In this document: piece by piece, positions 53,822 to 62,892 of the stretch | Layout: each line of letters starts with the position of its first letter | Numbering within the stretch: position 1 is the first letter of the stretch | Assembly: GCF_024256385.1 (NCBI RefSeq) | Contig: NZ_JAMLFW010000001.1 | Coordinates: 3,968,001 to 4,032,000 of the forward strand | Source: Anatilimnocola floriformis | GTDB taxonomy: Bacteria; Planctomycetota; Planctomycetia; Pirellulales; Pirellulaceae | Reading direction: 5' to 3' | Length of the DNA: 64,000 nucleotides | The notes under the pieces: generated by a model | The model's database searches: none | What the model was told of the DNA's origin: nothing | The model's input: the letters and a program-made list of their open reading frames with translations, nothing else | Program-made: the position numbers and the translations under genes

Positions 53822-53851
53822 GTAGGTCAGGCACTTAAGTGCCTGACCTAC
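53822..53851. repeat. perfect 30-nt palindrome between rpmI and rplT
   Basis: The sequence GTAGGTCAGGCACTT followed by its exact inverse complement, 3 nt after the rpmI stop. Likely an inserted REP-like palindrome; it could also act as an attenuating hairpin between rpmI and rplT. No T-run follows on the minus strand. Confidence 0.8.
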
Positions 53852-53854
53852 AGC

Positions 53855-54058
53855 TTACAGGCTGTATTTGCCCAGGGCCCGCGCGATCTGGTGATTGACG
53901 GAATCGTGCAGCACCCGAGTGCCGCGCAAATTGCGACGGCGCTTCTTCGACATACGAGAGGCCAAGTGGCTCGTCCCGGCTGCGCGGTGCTTGAACTTAC
54001 CCGTCGCGGTAATTCGGAAACGTTTTTTCGTTCCCTTGTGCGTCTTCATCTTGGGCAT
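53855..54058 (-). CDS. rpmI: 50S ribosomal protein L35
   Basis: 67 aa. MPKMKTHKGTKKRFRITATG and the basic body (KHRAAGTSHLASRMSKKRRR) are diagnostic of L35. First gene of an rpmI-rplT unit. infC, the usual gene upstream, is not here: the next gene upstream is divergent. Confidence 0.99.
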   Translation of the reverse strand: MPKMKTHKGTKKRFRITATGKFKHRAAGTSHLASRMSKKRRRNLRGTRVLHDSVNHQIARALGKYSL

Positions 54059-54396
54059 GCAACACCCACCATCCTAGTTTTGATCCAATAGTCATTAACC
54101 AACGGCCCCGCTGGGCTTAGGTCAATTTTCGGAAGTCCCGTATCGTAACAGCACTAACAACCAGCGAAAAGGGGGAATCGCTTGCAAATTGTCCGTCCGC
54201 CAGTAGCAGCAGTCTCCACCAGAAACTGACTTTCTCGCAAGTAATCGCCTAGCGAGAGTGATTTTTGTGGAATTGCGGTGGTCCGTGGAGAAAAACCTCT
54301 CAAGCTTCGCAATTTTTTCTTGGCAGCTCCGTTCGAGACAGCACTACCCAAGACTCGGGTACCTTTTCGCACTCGTCTTATCTAGGAGCAGGCAGA
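54059..54396. other. rpmI-collagen intergenic region
   Basis: 338 bp between divergent genes. A weak hairpin TTTCTCGC/GCGAGAGT (54231-54259) followed by GATTTTTG is the only structure noted. It must hold both promoters but neither is clear. Confidence 0.4.
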
Positions 54397-55107
54397 ATGA
54401 GTGACTTCTCGCGCGGATTTTCTCGGCAACGGCGTTTTGAGCGGCGGTTGGGGATCGAAGGCTTGGAAGATCGAGCGCTGCTCGCGGGCAATGTTAATTG
54501 TCCGCCGCTGCCTCCTGTGGCAGGTGGAAGTGTTGCCGCGACGGTTGGCAGACCAACGGCCGGCGCTACGGCAACTGCCGCCGCCACCAGTGGATCGACC
54601 GCGACCACGGGCGCAACAGCGACGAGCGGCGCTACGGCGACCGGCGGCACTGCCGCCGCACCACCGCCGCGCGGCGGCAATTGCCCCACGGGTGCGACAG
54701 GCGCCACGGGCACCACCGGTTCCACGGCCACGGGTTCCACGGGCAGCACGGCCACGACGGGAGCCGCTCGGCCAACCGGTGCTGCGGGAGCGACCGGAGC
54801 TACGGGCGCGAGTGGCCCTTCGGGAAATTGTCCGACGGGCGCGACAGGAACCACCGGCGCTACTGGTGCGACGGGTAGCACGGCTACTGGTGCAGCTCGA
54901 CCAACGGGGACCACCGGCGCTACTGGTGCGACGGGCAGCACCGCGACCGGCGCGCCTCGGCCTGCAGGTCCCGCCGGCGCTGCGGGGGCGACCGGAGCCA
55001 CTGGCGCAACGGGAGCAACTGGGCCAGGCAACTGCCCCACCGGCGCGACTGCCACCTCGGGCACCACCGGCGCGACGTCAACCACTGTCGCTTCGAGCCG
55101 CAAGTAA
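54397..55107 (+). CDS. collagen-like protein with LEPR-XLL-like N-terminus
   Basis: 236 aa. AGGAG lies 8 nt before ATG 54397. Residues 19-31 ([13 protein letters not shown]) match the LEPR-XLL motif also seen in the giant protein. From about residue 54 to 225 the protein is mostly Gly-X-Thr/Ala triplets (GATGATG, GTTGATGATG), a bacterial collagen-like repeat with very many Thr. Three GNCPTGAT units place single Cys residues at intervals. Like BclA-type proteins it is expected to form a trimeric stalk at the surface. The neighbouring glycosyltransferase could act on its Thr residues. The DNA is a set of degenerate GC-rich repeats. Confidence 0.75.
   Translation: MSDFSRGFSRQRRFERRLGIEGLEDRALLAGNVNCPPLPPVAGGSVAATVGRPTAGATATAAATSGSTATTGATATSGATATGGTAAAPPPRGGNCPTGATGATGTTGSTATGSTGSTATTGAARPTGAAGATGATGASGPSGNCPTGATGTTGATGATGSTATGAARPTGTTGATGATGSTATGAPRPAGPAGAAGATGATGATGATGPGNCPTGATATSGTTGATSTTVASSRK
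54530..55090 (+). repeat. triplet-coded low-complexity repeat tract
   Basis: Degenerate repeats of GGCGCGACGGGC-type 9-mers encode the Gly-X-Thr/Ala tract. Likely prone to slippage. Confidence 0.7.
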
Positions 55108-55176
55108 TTGCGAGCTGCAACGGAGCGGTTTACGGGCTTGATGTTTTCGTGAGAATTGCGCTCGGAGTCGGCGCCC

Positions 55177-56289
55177 ATGATTGTTGCCACGATTCTGTCG
55201 GGAAATAGCAGCGCCATCGTCGCCGAGGCAGTGCACAGTGTGCTGCAGCATGTTGACTTGGTGCTGCTCATCGACACGGGAATCACCGACGACACGCTGG
55301 AGGTCGCCGAGCGCATCGCGGGGGAGAAATTTCGCTGCGAAGTCTTTCCCTGGCAAAATGATTTTGCAGCGGCGCGAAATTTTTCGCTCGCTGCCGCTGC
55401 GAAACATGGCGGCACTTGGGCCCTGACCGTCGATACCGATGAGCGCGTCCATTTTCCCGGCTATCTCGATTGCGAATCACTCAGGCAAGAATTGGATTCG
55501 CGGCCCGAAGTGTTAGTCTGGCTCGTTCCAGCCGAAGCGGGCGATTACACAAAAGAACGACTCATTCGCGTTCCTGCCACGCTCGAATGGCACGGGCCGA
55601 CGCATGAAGCGTTTGTCGGCGTCGAAGAGCAACAGCGGCAAGTGCTCACGGGTTGCTCATTTTGGGAATTGGCAAAGTCAGCAGAGGATTTTGAACGCAA
55701 ACTGCTGCGCGATCGGAGCATTCTCGAGCGGCAGTGCGAACTCCAACCAGACGACGGCCGCTGGTGGTATTACCTCGGTCAGACGCACGAGGGCCTCCAT
55801 GATTTGCCGGCCGCGATTGCCGCCTTTCGTCGTTGTGGTGAGGTCGATGCGTGGCAGGAAGAAGCGGCCTGGGCCTACTTCAAAGCAGCGTCGTGTCTCA
55901 GCCAATTGGAACGGCATCGAGAAGCAATCGAATGTTGCGCGCTCGGTATGACGCACGACAACAGCCTGGCCGAGTTGCCTTGGCTGGCGGCTTTCAGTTG
56001 CCAACGACTGGGCGAGAATCGCAAAGCCGAGTGGTGGGCGGAAATGGCGATCCTGCTCGGCAACTACGAAGGGCTGGAAGCCGGCGCATCGCGCGTCGGC
56101 TTTCGTCATTTGCCCGCCTGGTACGAAGGTCCCTTCGACGTGCTGCGCGTTGCACTCGCAGAATTGGGAGACGAGCGCGGAGCGGCCTCGGCTGAGCTCA
56201 ATCACAATCGCGCACTGCAACGGCGACTCGATTACACGGCGGCTTTGAAAAACGCCGTTTCGGCCAACGCCGAATTGCAAATCTCGTAA
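55177..56289 (+). CDS. GT2-family glycosyltransferase with TPR-like C-terminus
   Basis: 370 aa, cytoplasmic. Residues 1-110 have the GT2 layout of the SunS/SPBc2-like type: MIVATILSGNSSAIVAEAV, VDLVLLIDTGITDDTLEVAE, WALTVDTDERVHF (DxD). The remainder is helical with TPR-like units (WWYYLGQTHEGLHDLPAAI, AYFKAASCLSQLERHREAIE). GT2-TPR enzymes often glycosylate proteins or peptides. It follows the collagen-like gene by 69 nt on the same strand. ATG 55177 has GGAG 9 nt upstream. Confidence 0.85.
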   Translation: MIVATILSGNSSAIVAEAVHSVLQHVDLVLLIDTGITDDTLEVAERIAGEKFRCEVFPWQNDFAAARNFSLAAAAKHGGTWALTVDTDERVHFPGYLDCESLRQELDSRPEVLVWLVPAEAGDYTKERLIRVPATLEWHGPTHEAFVGVEEQQRQVLTGCSFWELAKSAEDFERKLLRDRSILERQCELQPDDGRWWYYLGQTHEGLHDLPAAIAAFRRCGEVDAWQEEAAWAYFKAASCLSQLERHREAIECCALGMTHDNSLAELPWLAAFSCQRLGENRKAEWWAEMAILLGNYEGLEAGASRVGFRHLPAWYEGPFDVLRVALAELGDERGAASAELNHNRALQRRLDYTAALKNAVSANAELQIS

Positions 56290-56298
56290 CCGCGCGAG

Positions 56299-59200
56299 TT
56301 ACGGCGTACCGCGCTTCCACGGCATGAGCACATCCTTGGTCACGTTGCGCAGGTTCGTGCCGACGTCTTTAGGCCGAACCACTTCGGGGCCGTTGGCCAA
56401 TTCGGGGAAGATCTCTTGCAGCCGTTCGTTCAGGTTCGGGAAAACCTGGCGGTTGATGACGGGGTGATCGAGCGACCCGCTGATATCGAAGAGTAGGAAC
56501 TGCCGGCTGGCTTCACCCAGCAGCGGTCGAAAGATCGGTAGATAAGCATCGTCGCGGCCGACTTGCGTGTAAAGCTGCATGGCCACTTCGCGAGCGTTAC
56601 TGATGCGGCCGCGGCCTTTAAGGGTGATCGCGTCGCCAACGAGTTCGATGCGATCGAGTTCAAAATCATCGCCGACGATGCGGAAGTCGACGCTGCTGGA
56701 ATTGAACGCATTGCGATCGGCGGACGTGAGCTTGAGGAGTGCGATGATCGTTGGCAGTTCATAAATGTCCGCATCCCGCAGACGGATCTGGCCATTGCCG
56801 CGATAGGTATGCACTCCTTCGCCAGTCCCCACGAGATTGACCACGGCAAAGACCTTGCCGCCGATGCGTTGTTTTCGCGGCGCGAGTTCGCGAGCAATTG
56901 CCGAGAGGTCACCTTGCTCCAGCCAGGCTTGGATTTGAAAGGGAAGCTGCTGACCAAATTTCAGCTGACCGTCGATCGCCAGGACGCCGCCGAAAATGTT
57001 CGCCGTGAGTGGCCGCAGTTTGCGGTTCGGCAACTCGCGCTCGGCCCAGGTGCCAAAGCGGAGCTGTTCGGCATCGAAGGCTAGCGGGCCGCGAATCTGA
57101 GTGAGCTGCACATCGCGAACGATGGCCGAGTCGATATTCAATTCGCCCCGGTTCTCAAAACCGGTCGGCCCATTGAAGCCGCGTAGTTGCACCGAGCCAT
57201 GGATATGTTCGATGGGCGTGCCAGCGACAAGTCGACCATTTTCCATGTCGAGACTCAGGTCCCAGCCCACCTGCGGCTGCTGATCGGTCGCGGCGGGTGC
57301 GATGAGCTCGAGAGCGCCTTGCATATTCAGCGGCCCGGAGATTTCCAAGCGAGCCAGCGAAGCGGCCAGGCCGACGGGCAACGCCGAGAGCAAATCGTGA
57401 TCGAGCTGAATGCGTTCGGCACTGACGCGATTGAAAACCACGCGGCAACCGCCTCCTTCGACTGTCTGACTCGAGCCTTCGGCTTGCAGCGTGAGCTGAC
57501 CGTGACGGGCCGTGAGATTGCGCAGCGTCGTCTGTCCATTCTCGTAATGAAAATTGCCGGTCACGTTATCGAGGCCGTAGCGAATCCACGTAGGCTCGAT
57601 CGAGATGGTGCCGCCTTCGGTCTGTTTGTTGGCGGGCCATTTTTCTGCATCGACAACGATGCTCGTGTCCTTGCGATCAGCGTTGTATTTCATCTGCACT
57701 TGCAAGTGATCGAGATTGCCGCGCGGCCGCAGATTGACCCACAGCTTTTGCATCGCCGCAGGCAACGCCCGGCGGAGTTCATCTTCCAATTGCAAGTCGG
57801 TCGCCGTGAAGTTGAGCTTCAACTGATTGCCGTCCGCGGGATACTTCTGCCACGTGCCATACGCCGAGATATGGCCGCTGTCGTTGCGGCCGGTCAGATG
57901 ATGAAAGGTCCAATCGTCGTCGTTCATCTGCAACGTGCCGTTCACGCGATCGATGGGATAGCGAAACGAGTCGTGCTGAATCGTCAGATCGTGCAGCGAA
58001 ACCGTGAGAGCGCGATGGATGTCTTTGCTGCCGACCGGCCGCGTGATTTTTGCCTGAAACGAAACCGCTCCCTTCGGTTGAAACTTCCGCACGATGAGTT
58101 CGGCTTGCGGAGTGAGGGCCTGCAGCAGCCGATCATCGATGGAGAGCGGGCCACCTTGTGAACTGATTTCGGCCCAGCCGCTGAAATCGGCGCCGGGGTG
58201 TGCGATGTCGGCCTGGCAGTTGATGATCTTGCCGCCGCCCACCATATCGAGCCGGACCTTCAACTGATCGTTGGCCATTTGCAACGTGCCGGTGCCATCG
58301 GTCAGTCGCAGCGGAAATTTCACATACTGCACCGAAAGGTTGTGGCAACGCACGCCGAACGTCGGTGTCCAGCGTCGGCCGTCGGAAACCACGCGGGTCT
58401 GAATATCGACAATGCCGCGCGGCGTGAATTCTTGCCAGACTTTTTGCAGCGCGGCAGGCAACTGCGAGACCGTGAGGCGATCGAGATTTAAACGTTCGGC
58501 CGTCAGATCGATCTGACCGGGGGAGTTGAGCGAATAACCTTTCAGCTCGGCAGAGAGCTTGAGATTGGCAGGGCCGCAGCGGCCGGTGAGATCGTCGATC
58601 CACACGCCGCGGGGATCGAGACGAATCGTCGCTTCGACATCGGTCAGCGGATCGGGCAAACGAGCGTCGTCGATCCGGCCTTCATCGATGCGACCGTGGA
58701 CGACGAAGTTAATCGCGGCTTGCTGTTTCTGGCGCTGTTCGTTGGTGGGATTAGCAACATGAAAGCTGAAGTAAGTGCGGCCGCGAACGCTCGACAACGG
58801 CTTGAGCATTTCGCCGGCTTCGCGCGGTAAGGCGGCTCGCAGGCGCGGACTGAATTCCAGGCCTTCGACCGCGCCGCGCAGTTCCCAACTGCCGGCGAAT
58901 GGCTGCCAGGTTCCTTCGAGATCGACACGTTCGAAGTGATCGCCGGCGATCGAACCAGTGATCTTCAGCGACATCTTCTCTTTGGGAATCGGCTCGGCTG
59001 GGACGTTGCCAGGAAGCGGATTCTGCGGAGCATTGGCCGAACCGATCACGAGCTCGATGTTGCGGAACGTGAGGGGCGTGGTGTTGACCTGCGAAGGATC
59101 GATCACTTCGACCGTGCCGTCGCTAATGACCGCGGCCGGCGCCTGACCGCCGACGGAGGGAAGCGGAAACAAGTGGCTCACGTTCCACACGCCGCTCGGT

Positions 59201-59607
59201 TTGCGTTCGGCGCGAAGCTTAACGCGGCGAACATCAATCCGCTGAATCTTCGGCATCGCGGTGAGTAATTCCGGCAGGCTGGTATCGCAGTGGATGATGG
59301 CTTCTTCGATGACGGCGATCATCGGCGCGTGCGCGCCCCCCGCTTCTTGGATCGAGATACCGCGGACTTCGATGCCGCGGTCATCCAAGCGTCGCGCCGA
59401 ACGAACGTTGACTTGCAAACCTTGATAATGGTCGCGCAGTTTTTGCTCGACGCGGTTGCGAATTTCGCGGTCGAGCTTGTTCACGCCGTAGTAACGCAAG
59501 GCCACGAGAATCGCGAACACAAGCGACGTGCCAATGACAACCCGCCAGGTGTGCCGAGTCAGGCTCGCACCCCAGGTGGCTTTCGGATTGTCAGCGGCGG
59601 ACGACAT
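56299..59607 (-). CDS. AsmA-like inner-membrane protein (YhdP/TamB-type repeats)
   Basis: 1102 aa. One transmembrane helix near residues 18-38 (VVIGTSLVFAILVALRYYG) and a very long beta-rich periplasmic part with AsmA/DUF3971-like units, ending in the AsmA-C-like block (RISNAREVAMQLYTQVG, LFDISGSLDHPVIN). Proteins of this kind are thought to form bridges that carry phospholipids to the outer membrane. ATG 59607 overlaps the stop of the upstream gene (TGATG), so it is coupled to the GT39-like gene. The start is set by the signal anchor; the ~96 codons upstream belong to another frame of that gene. Confidence 0.85.
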   Translation of the reverse strand: MSSAADNPKATWGASLTRHTWRVVIGTSLVFAILVALRYYGVNKLDREIRNRVEQKLRDHYQGLQVNVRSARRLDDRGIEVRGISIQEAGGAHAPMIAVIEEAIIHCDTSLPELLTAMPKIQRIDVRRVKLRAERKPSGVWNVSHLFPLPSVGGQAPAAVISDGTVEVIDPSQVNTTPLTFRNIELVIGSANAPQNPLPGNVPAEPIPKEKMSLKITGSIAGDHFERVDLEGTWQPFAGSWELRGAVEGLEFSPRLRAALPREAGEMLKPLSSVRGRTYFSFHVANPTNEQRQKQQAAINFVVHGRIDEGRIDDARLPDPLTDVEATIRLDPRGVWIDDLTGRCGPANLKLSAELKGYSLNSPGQIDLTAERLNLDRLTVSQLPAALQKVWQEFTPRGIVDIQTRVVSDGRRWTPTFGVRCHNLSVQYVKFPLRLTDGTGTLQMANDQLKVRLDMVGGGKIINCQADIAHPGADFSGWAEISSQGGPLSIDDRLLQALTPQAELIVRKFQPKGAVSFQAKITRPVGSKDIHRALTVSLHDLTIQHDSFRYPIDRVNGTLQMNDDDWTFHHLTGRNDSGHISAYGTWQKYPADGNQLKLNFTATDLQLEDELRRALPAAMQKLWVNLRPRGNLDHLQVQMKYNADRKDTSIVVDAEKWPANKQTEGGTISIEPTWIRYGLDNVTGNFHYENGQTTLRNLTARHGQLTLQAEGSSQTVEGGGCRVVFNRVSAERIQLDHDLLSALPVGLAASLARLEISGPLNMQGALELIAPAATDQQPQVGWDLSLDMENGRLVAGTPIEHIHGSVQLRGFNGPTGFENRGELNIDSAIVRDVQLTQIRGPLAFDAEQLRFGTWAERELPNRKLRPLTANIFGGVLAIDGQLKFGQQLPFQIQAWLEQGDLSAIARELAPRKQRIGGKVFAVVNLVGTGEGVHTYRGNGQIRLRDADIYELPTIIALLKLTSADRNAFNSSSVDFRIVGDDFELDRIELVGDAITLKGRGRISNAREVAMQLYTQVGRDDAYLPIFRPLLGEASRQFLLFDISGSLDHPVINRQVFPNLNERLQEIFPELANGPEVVRPKDVGTNLRNVTKDVLMPWKRGTP

Positions 59608-60884
59608 CAGGCGGTTTGCGATTTCGGGGAAGGAGTGAACGAGATCAGCCAGGCCGCGGCAACAGCAGCGAGAACCAAGAGAGGAATGAGCGCCGGTTGG
59701 CGATAACGAATCGAGCTGACAAAAATCATGTGCAGCAGCGTGAAGTACACCGCGGGCAACCACAGCAGCAGAATGATCCAGCCGTGCTGACGACTGCGAT
59801 AAGTGCCGATCGCCATGAGGATCATGGCCGGCACGAAGCTGACCAACAGCATCAGGCGTAGTTTGTTGCTGCGAAACTCTGCCGCATTCGGCCACGGCGA
59901 CCAGATGCGCACGAACTTAATCACGGCGAGTTCGACGACGCGCTGTGGATTTTCACGAGCCCATTTCAGACTGGCTTGTTTCATGGTTTCGTCGAGTCGA
60001 TCTTCGAAGAGTTGCCCGGCCGGCGGAGTTTTTTCGGCATCGGTTTTGCGCTGTTGTGCTTCGAATTCAGCGACGTACCGCATGTCACTCGCGCCGGTCG
60101 CGATCGGGCTCAACCCGTCGTACAGACTCGCGCCGACTTGCAACGACGTCGGCACAAAGCGGCCAGCGATCGACCAGGTGTAAATCCACCACGGCGACAT
60201 CGTCACGCAGAGGCTGGCGAACATCAGGCCGATGATTTGCAATTGCTTGAGACGTTGTGAATCGATCGTCAACGCAATCACGCCAGCGAACGGCAGGAAC
60301 AACAACCAACTCGGCCGCATGAGCGTGGCGAGTCCCGCACAGGCTCCGGCGATGATCGCCCAAATGATCGAAGCACGCAGCGACGAACTTTGCCAGGCCG
60401 CGATCCAGCCGATGAGTTGCAACAGCATGAGCGGCGTGAAGGGTGCTTCGCTGAGCACGAACACACTTTGAGCAATCGCTTCGGGATAGATGGCCACCGC
60501 GAGCGCGCTCAGCAAACCAACGCGTTCACCGAACAATCGCCAACCGAGTGCGGCGGTCAAGCCGCAAGTGACGGTGCCGAGGATCGTCGACAAAAATCGG
60601 CCGGCCATTACCGGCGCGTCTTGTCCACCGCAAACAAACACCACGCTGAGGAGCAACGGATAGCCAGGCGTGCGAAAGATCCGATAGCGCGACGGCCCAA
60701 ATTCGTACGGCTGACTGGCGGCGATCTTCTGGCCGAGTTGCCAATAGCTTTCGCTATCGGGAAAACCAAATCGTTGTCCCACCGGCACGCGCGCTTGCCA
60801 CCAGAAGGCAGCTCCGATGCGCACTCCCAGCGCGAGAGCCAGGACGGCAATCAGCAGCCAGCGGGAGTGGGACGAAGGTCGCAT
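59607..60884 (-). CDS. GT39-family (ArnT/PMT-like) glycosyltransferase
   Basis: 425-aa polytopic membrane protein with about ten hydrophobic segments. GFPDSESYWQLGQKIAASQP near the first periplasmic loop carries the acidic pair typical of GT39; YRIFRTPGYPLLLSV follows. It is of the same general type as the enzyme at 48.3 kb but they are not close copies. It is translationally coupled to the AsmA-like gene. The start at 60884 (MRPSSHSRW) is chosen; upstream in-frame codons do not look like protein. Confidence 0.8.
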   Translation of the reverse strand: MRPSSHSRWLLIAVLALALGVRIGAAFWWQARVPVGQRFGFPDSESYWQLGQKIAASQPYEFGPSRYRIFRTPGYPLLLSVVFVCGGQDAPVMAGRFLSTILGTVTCGLTAALGWRLFGERVGLLSALAVAIYPEAIAQSVFVLSEAPFTPLMLLQLIGWIAAWQSSSLRASIIWAIIAGACAGLATLMRPSWLLFLPFAGVIALTIDSQRLKQLQIIGLMFASLCVTMSPWWIYTWSIAGRFVPTSLQVGASLYDGLSPIATGASDMRYVAEFEAQQRKTDAEKTPPAGQLFEDRLDETMKQASLKWARENPQRVVELAVIKFVRIWSPWPNAAEFRSNKLRLMLLVSFVPAMILMAIGTYRSRQHGWIILLLWLPAVYFTLLHMIFVSSIRYRQPALIPLLVLAAVAAAWLISFTPSPKSQTA

Positions 60885-61138
60885 CAAACTCGTTACAATT
60901 TTTGAAAGTTTCAACCGCGCAGGGGCTCGCGCAGAATTGCGGCGGATCGTAGAAAAAACGGCCTGTTCGAGCAAGAGAAACGGGCGGTTCTTTCCTTATA
61001 TTCCCGCGAGTGCTGGCAGCAGAATCGACATTGCCCCAATCGGCGGAAACTGGCATGATTCCAGATCGTCGCCAGCAGCTCAGGAATTTTTTGCTGGCGA
61101 ACATTTGTGTGTGCGTGCGTGCTGGCAGGAGGCCGATC

Positions 61139-61855
61139 ATGGTTGCAAAGAGTCTGGCTGGGTTTGCGTTGACGGCTGTGGTTTGTCTGGGCTTTGCCCT
61201 GCTCGCCAGCGGTTGCGGCGGCAGCAAAACTCCGGCGCCGGCCGCGAGCATCGAAACCACGCCCACTTCGCACGGCACACCCGTCGCCGATTCGATCGTC
61301 AGCGATTCGTTCGCCACCAAGCCGGTCGTGAAGAAACCCGCCGTCGATCCGATCCTGCTGATCAACACGTCGGCCGGCAGCGTGAAGGTGCAATTGTTCC
61401 AGCAAAAGGCGCCGCAAACGGTCGACAACTTCTTGCGGAACTACGTCAACCGCGGCTATTACGAGCAAACGATCTTTCATCACGTCGACAAGAACTCGAT
61501 GATCGCCGCCGGCGGCTTCACGCCCGATCTACAAGCCAAGCCGAACCGTGCGGCGGTTTACAACGAGGCTGCCAACGGTCTGAAGAACACTCGCGGCACA
61601 CTGGCCATGGCCCGCGATCCAGCGATTGCTCACAGCGCCACGTCGCAGTTCTTCTTCAACATCGTCGACAACACCGGGCTCGATTTCGTATCGGACGCGA
61701 GCGACGCCGAATACGGCTACTGCGTCTTTGGCCAGGTTTTGGAAGGGCTCGATGTGCTCGACAAAATCGCCGCTCAGCCTGTCACGGCGCAAGGTGATTT
61801 TCCCTCAGTGCCTACCGAAGCGGTGGTTATTCAGAACATTCAGCAGGTGCAGTAG
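61139..61855 (+). CDS. lipoprotein cyclophilin-type peptidyl-prolyl isomerase
   Basis: 238 aa. A lipobox ends at Cys26 (LLASGC), followed by a Thr/Pro linker and a cyclophilin domain at about residues 70-235: VKVQLFQQKAPQTVDNFLRN, TIFHHVDKNSMIAAGGF, GTLAMARDPAIAHSATSQFF, YCVFGQVLEGLDVLDKI. The catalytic Arg of canonical cyclophilins (FHR) reads FHHV here, as in many divergent bacterial forms, so activity may be low. Envelope folding catalyst. AGGAGG lies 6 nt before the ATG. Confidence 0.9.
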   Translation: MVAKSLAGFALTAVVCLGFALLASGCGGSKTPAPAASIETTPTSHGTPVADSIVSDSFATKPVVKKPAVDPILLINTSAGSVKVQLFQQKAPQTVDNFLRNYVNRGYYEQTIFHHVDKNSMIAAGGFTPDLQAKPNRAAVYNEAANGLKNTRGTLAMARDPAIAHSATSQFFFNIVDNTGLDFVSDASDAEYGYCVFGQVLEGLDVLDKIAAQPVTAQGDFPSVPTEAVVIQNIQQVQ

Positions 61856-62124
61856 ACGGTCAGCGAGGCGTGGCTGAAAACTGCGATTGACCAAAAGTGT
61901 TCATTTGTATACGACTGTCTTTGCGAGCGTTCTCCTGCTCATTGGAAAGCTGGTTGCTTCTTTTGCGCCATCACATGCCGGTCCAGCGCTGAGCGATCCG
62001 CGTTGAGAATTGCATTCTCCTTCTTAGCTCCCAACTTCAGCTGGGGGGATTCGCGAGAACTGCGTCCGGCTTTAGCCATTGGCTATTGAAACGGATCGCA
62101 GCTTGCCGCGGTCACGTGTAGCCC

Positions 62125-62162
62125 GCGACCACCGGGCTTGCCCCGGTTGGGGCGCTCACTGG
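62125..62162 (+). repeat. GCGACCACCGG family repeat, copy 1
   Basis: Begins GCGACCACCGGGCTTGCCCC and ends GCGCTCACTGG; palindromic centre CCGGG-CTTG-CCCCGG. Confidence 0.7.
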
Positions 62163-62190
62163 CCGCTACCCGCAGTGACCAATCAATGCG

Positions 62191-62227
62191 GCGACCATCG
62201 GCCTTGTGCCGATGGGGCCCTCACTGG
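62191..62227 (+). repeat. GCGACCACCGG family repeat, copy 2
   Basis: Begins GCGACCATCGGCCTTGTGCC and ends GCCCTCACTGG; clear variant of copy 1. Confidence 0.7.
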
Positions 62228-62306
62228 CGGGCTGGGGAAGCGGAAAGTGTTCGCTCCACGGGGAATAAACCCCGTGGTCGCGAAGGTATTTTTCGCGCGC
62301 GTGAAT

Positions 62307-62356
62307 TAGTAGCTGACAAGTGATCGCCCCAACCGGCACAAGGCCGGTGGTCGCGG
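62307..62356 (-). repeat. GCGACCACCGG family repeat, copy 3 (inverted)
   Basis: On the minus strand it reads CCGCGACCACCGGCCTTGTG then CCGGTTGGGGCGATCACTTG; same family in the opposite orientation. Confidence 0.7.
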
Positions 62357-62406
62357 AAAGCGAGTTCGAAGGCGCGGGGGTAACTATGACGCAGTACAAT
62401 TGAGCC

Positions 62407-62868
62407 ATGAAACGCGAATCCCGCGCACCCCTGATCTTCGCCATTGTGCTGCTGCTTCTGCCGGCGCTGTACGTGGGGAGCTATTTGGCGCTGGTTTTGC
62501 CCGAGGGGGTTGTGCATGATACGGCAGACCCCGCTGTGCGAGTTCACGGTTACTACCGCCTTGGCGGGCCAACGGATCTTCTATACGCGCCCCTGGAGTC
62601 AGTCGATCGCAAACTGCGACCAAACGCTTGGATAGATCCCATCCCTGGAGTGTCGCGGTACTATCATCGATCATGGGGCAAATGGGTATCTAGCTTGGAG
62701 CAAGGGCAAGAATCTCCCCGTAAATCCGGCGGTGGAAACGAGCTTCGGACCAAACGTCAGCCGCAAATCGGCCGGAACTTCGCGGACTCGTTCCTCGACC
62801 ACGCGCCTTCCACCTTCACTCACACCGGATTCAGAGAATCCGGCGACAATGGCTTGGCCCGCTGTTAG
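62407..62868 (+). CDS. small membrane protein, unknown, doubtful C-terminal half
   Basis: 153 aa by the open frame. An N-terminal transmembrane segment (LIFAIVLLLLPALYVGSYLA) and the following YYRLGGPTDLLYAPLESVD look like a real short planctomycete-type protein. After about residue 75 the sequence loses any such character, so the gene may be truncated or frameshifted near 62630. A start near ATG 62407 has no clear RBS. Confidence 0.5.
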   Translation: MKRESRAPLIFAIVLLLLPALYVGSYLALVLPEGVVHDTADPAVRVHGYYRLGGPTDLLYAPLESVDRKLRPNAWIDPIPGVSRYYHRSWGKWVSSLEQGQESPRKSGGGNELRTKRQPQIGRNFADSFLDHAPSTFTHTGFRESGDNGLARC

Positions 62869-62892
62869 TATTCACCCGACCGGGAGTGCCAA

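Larger units (their letters stand above)
61856..62406. other. repeat-rich intergenic region
   Basis: 551 bp. Holds repeats of one palindromic family (62125-62162, 62191-62227, 62307-62356) and a perfect hairpin CCACGGGG-AATAAA-CCCCGTGG (62256-62277). No gene is supported. Confidence 0.6.

Noticed and set aside
59608-59895. 96-codon N-terminal extension of the AsmA-like gene
   Set aside because: It lies in another frame of the GT39-like gene and precedes the true membrane anchor; the TGATG junction gives a better start.
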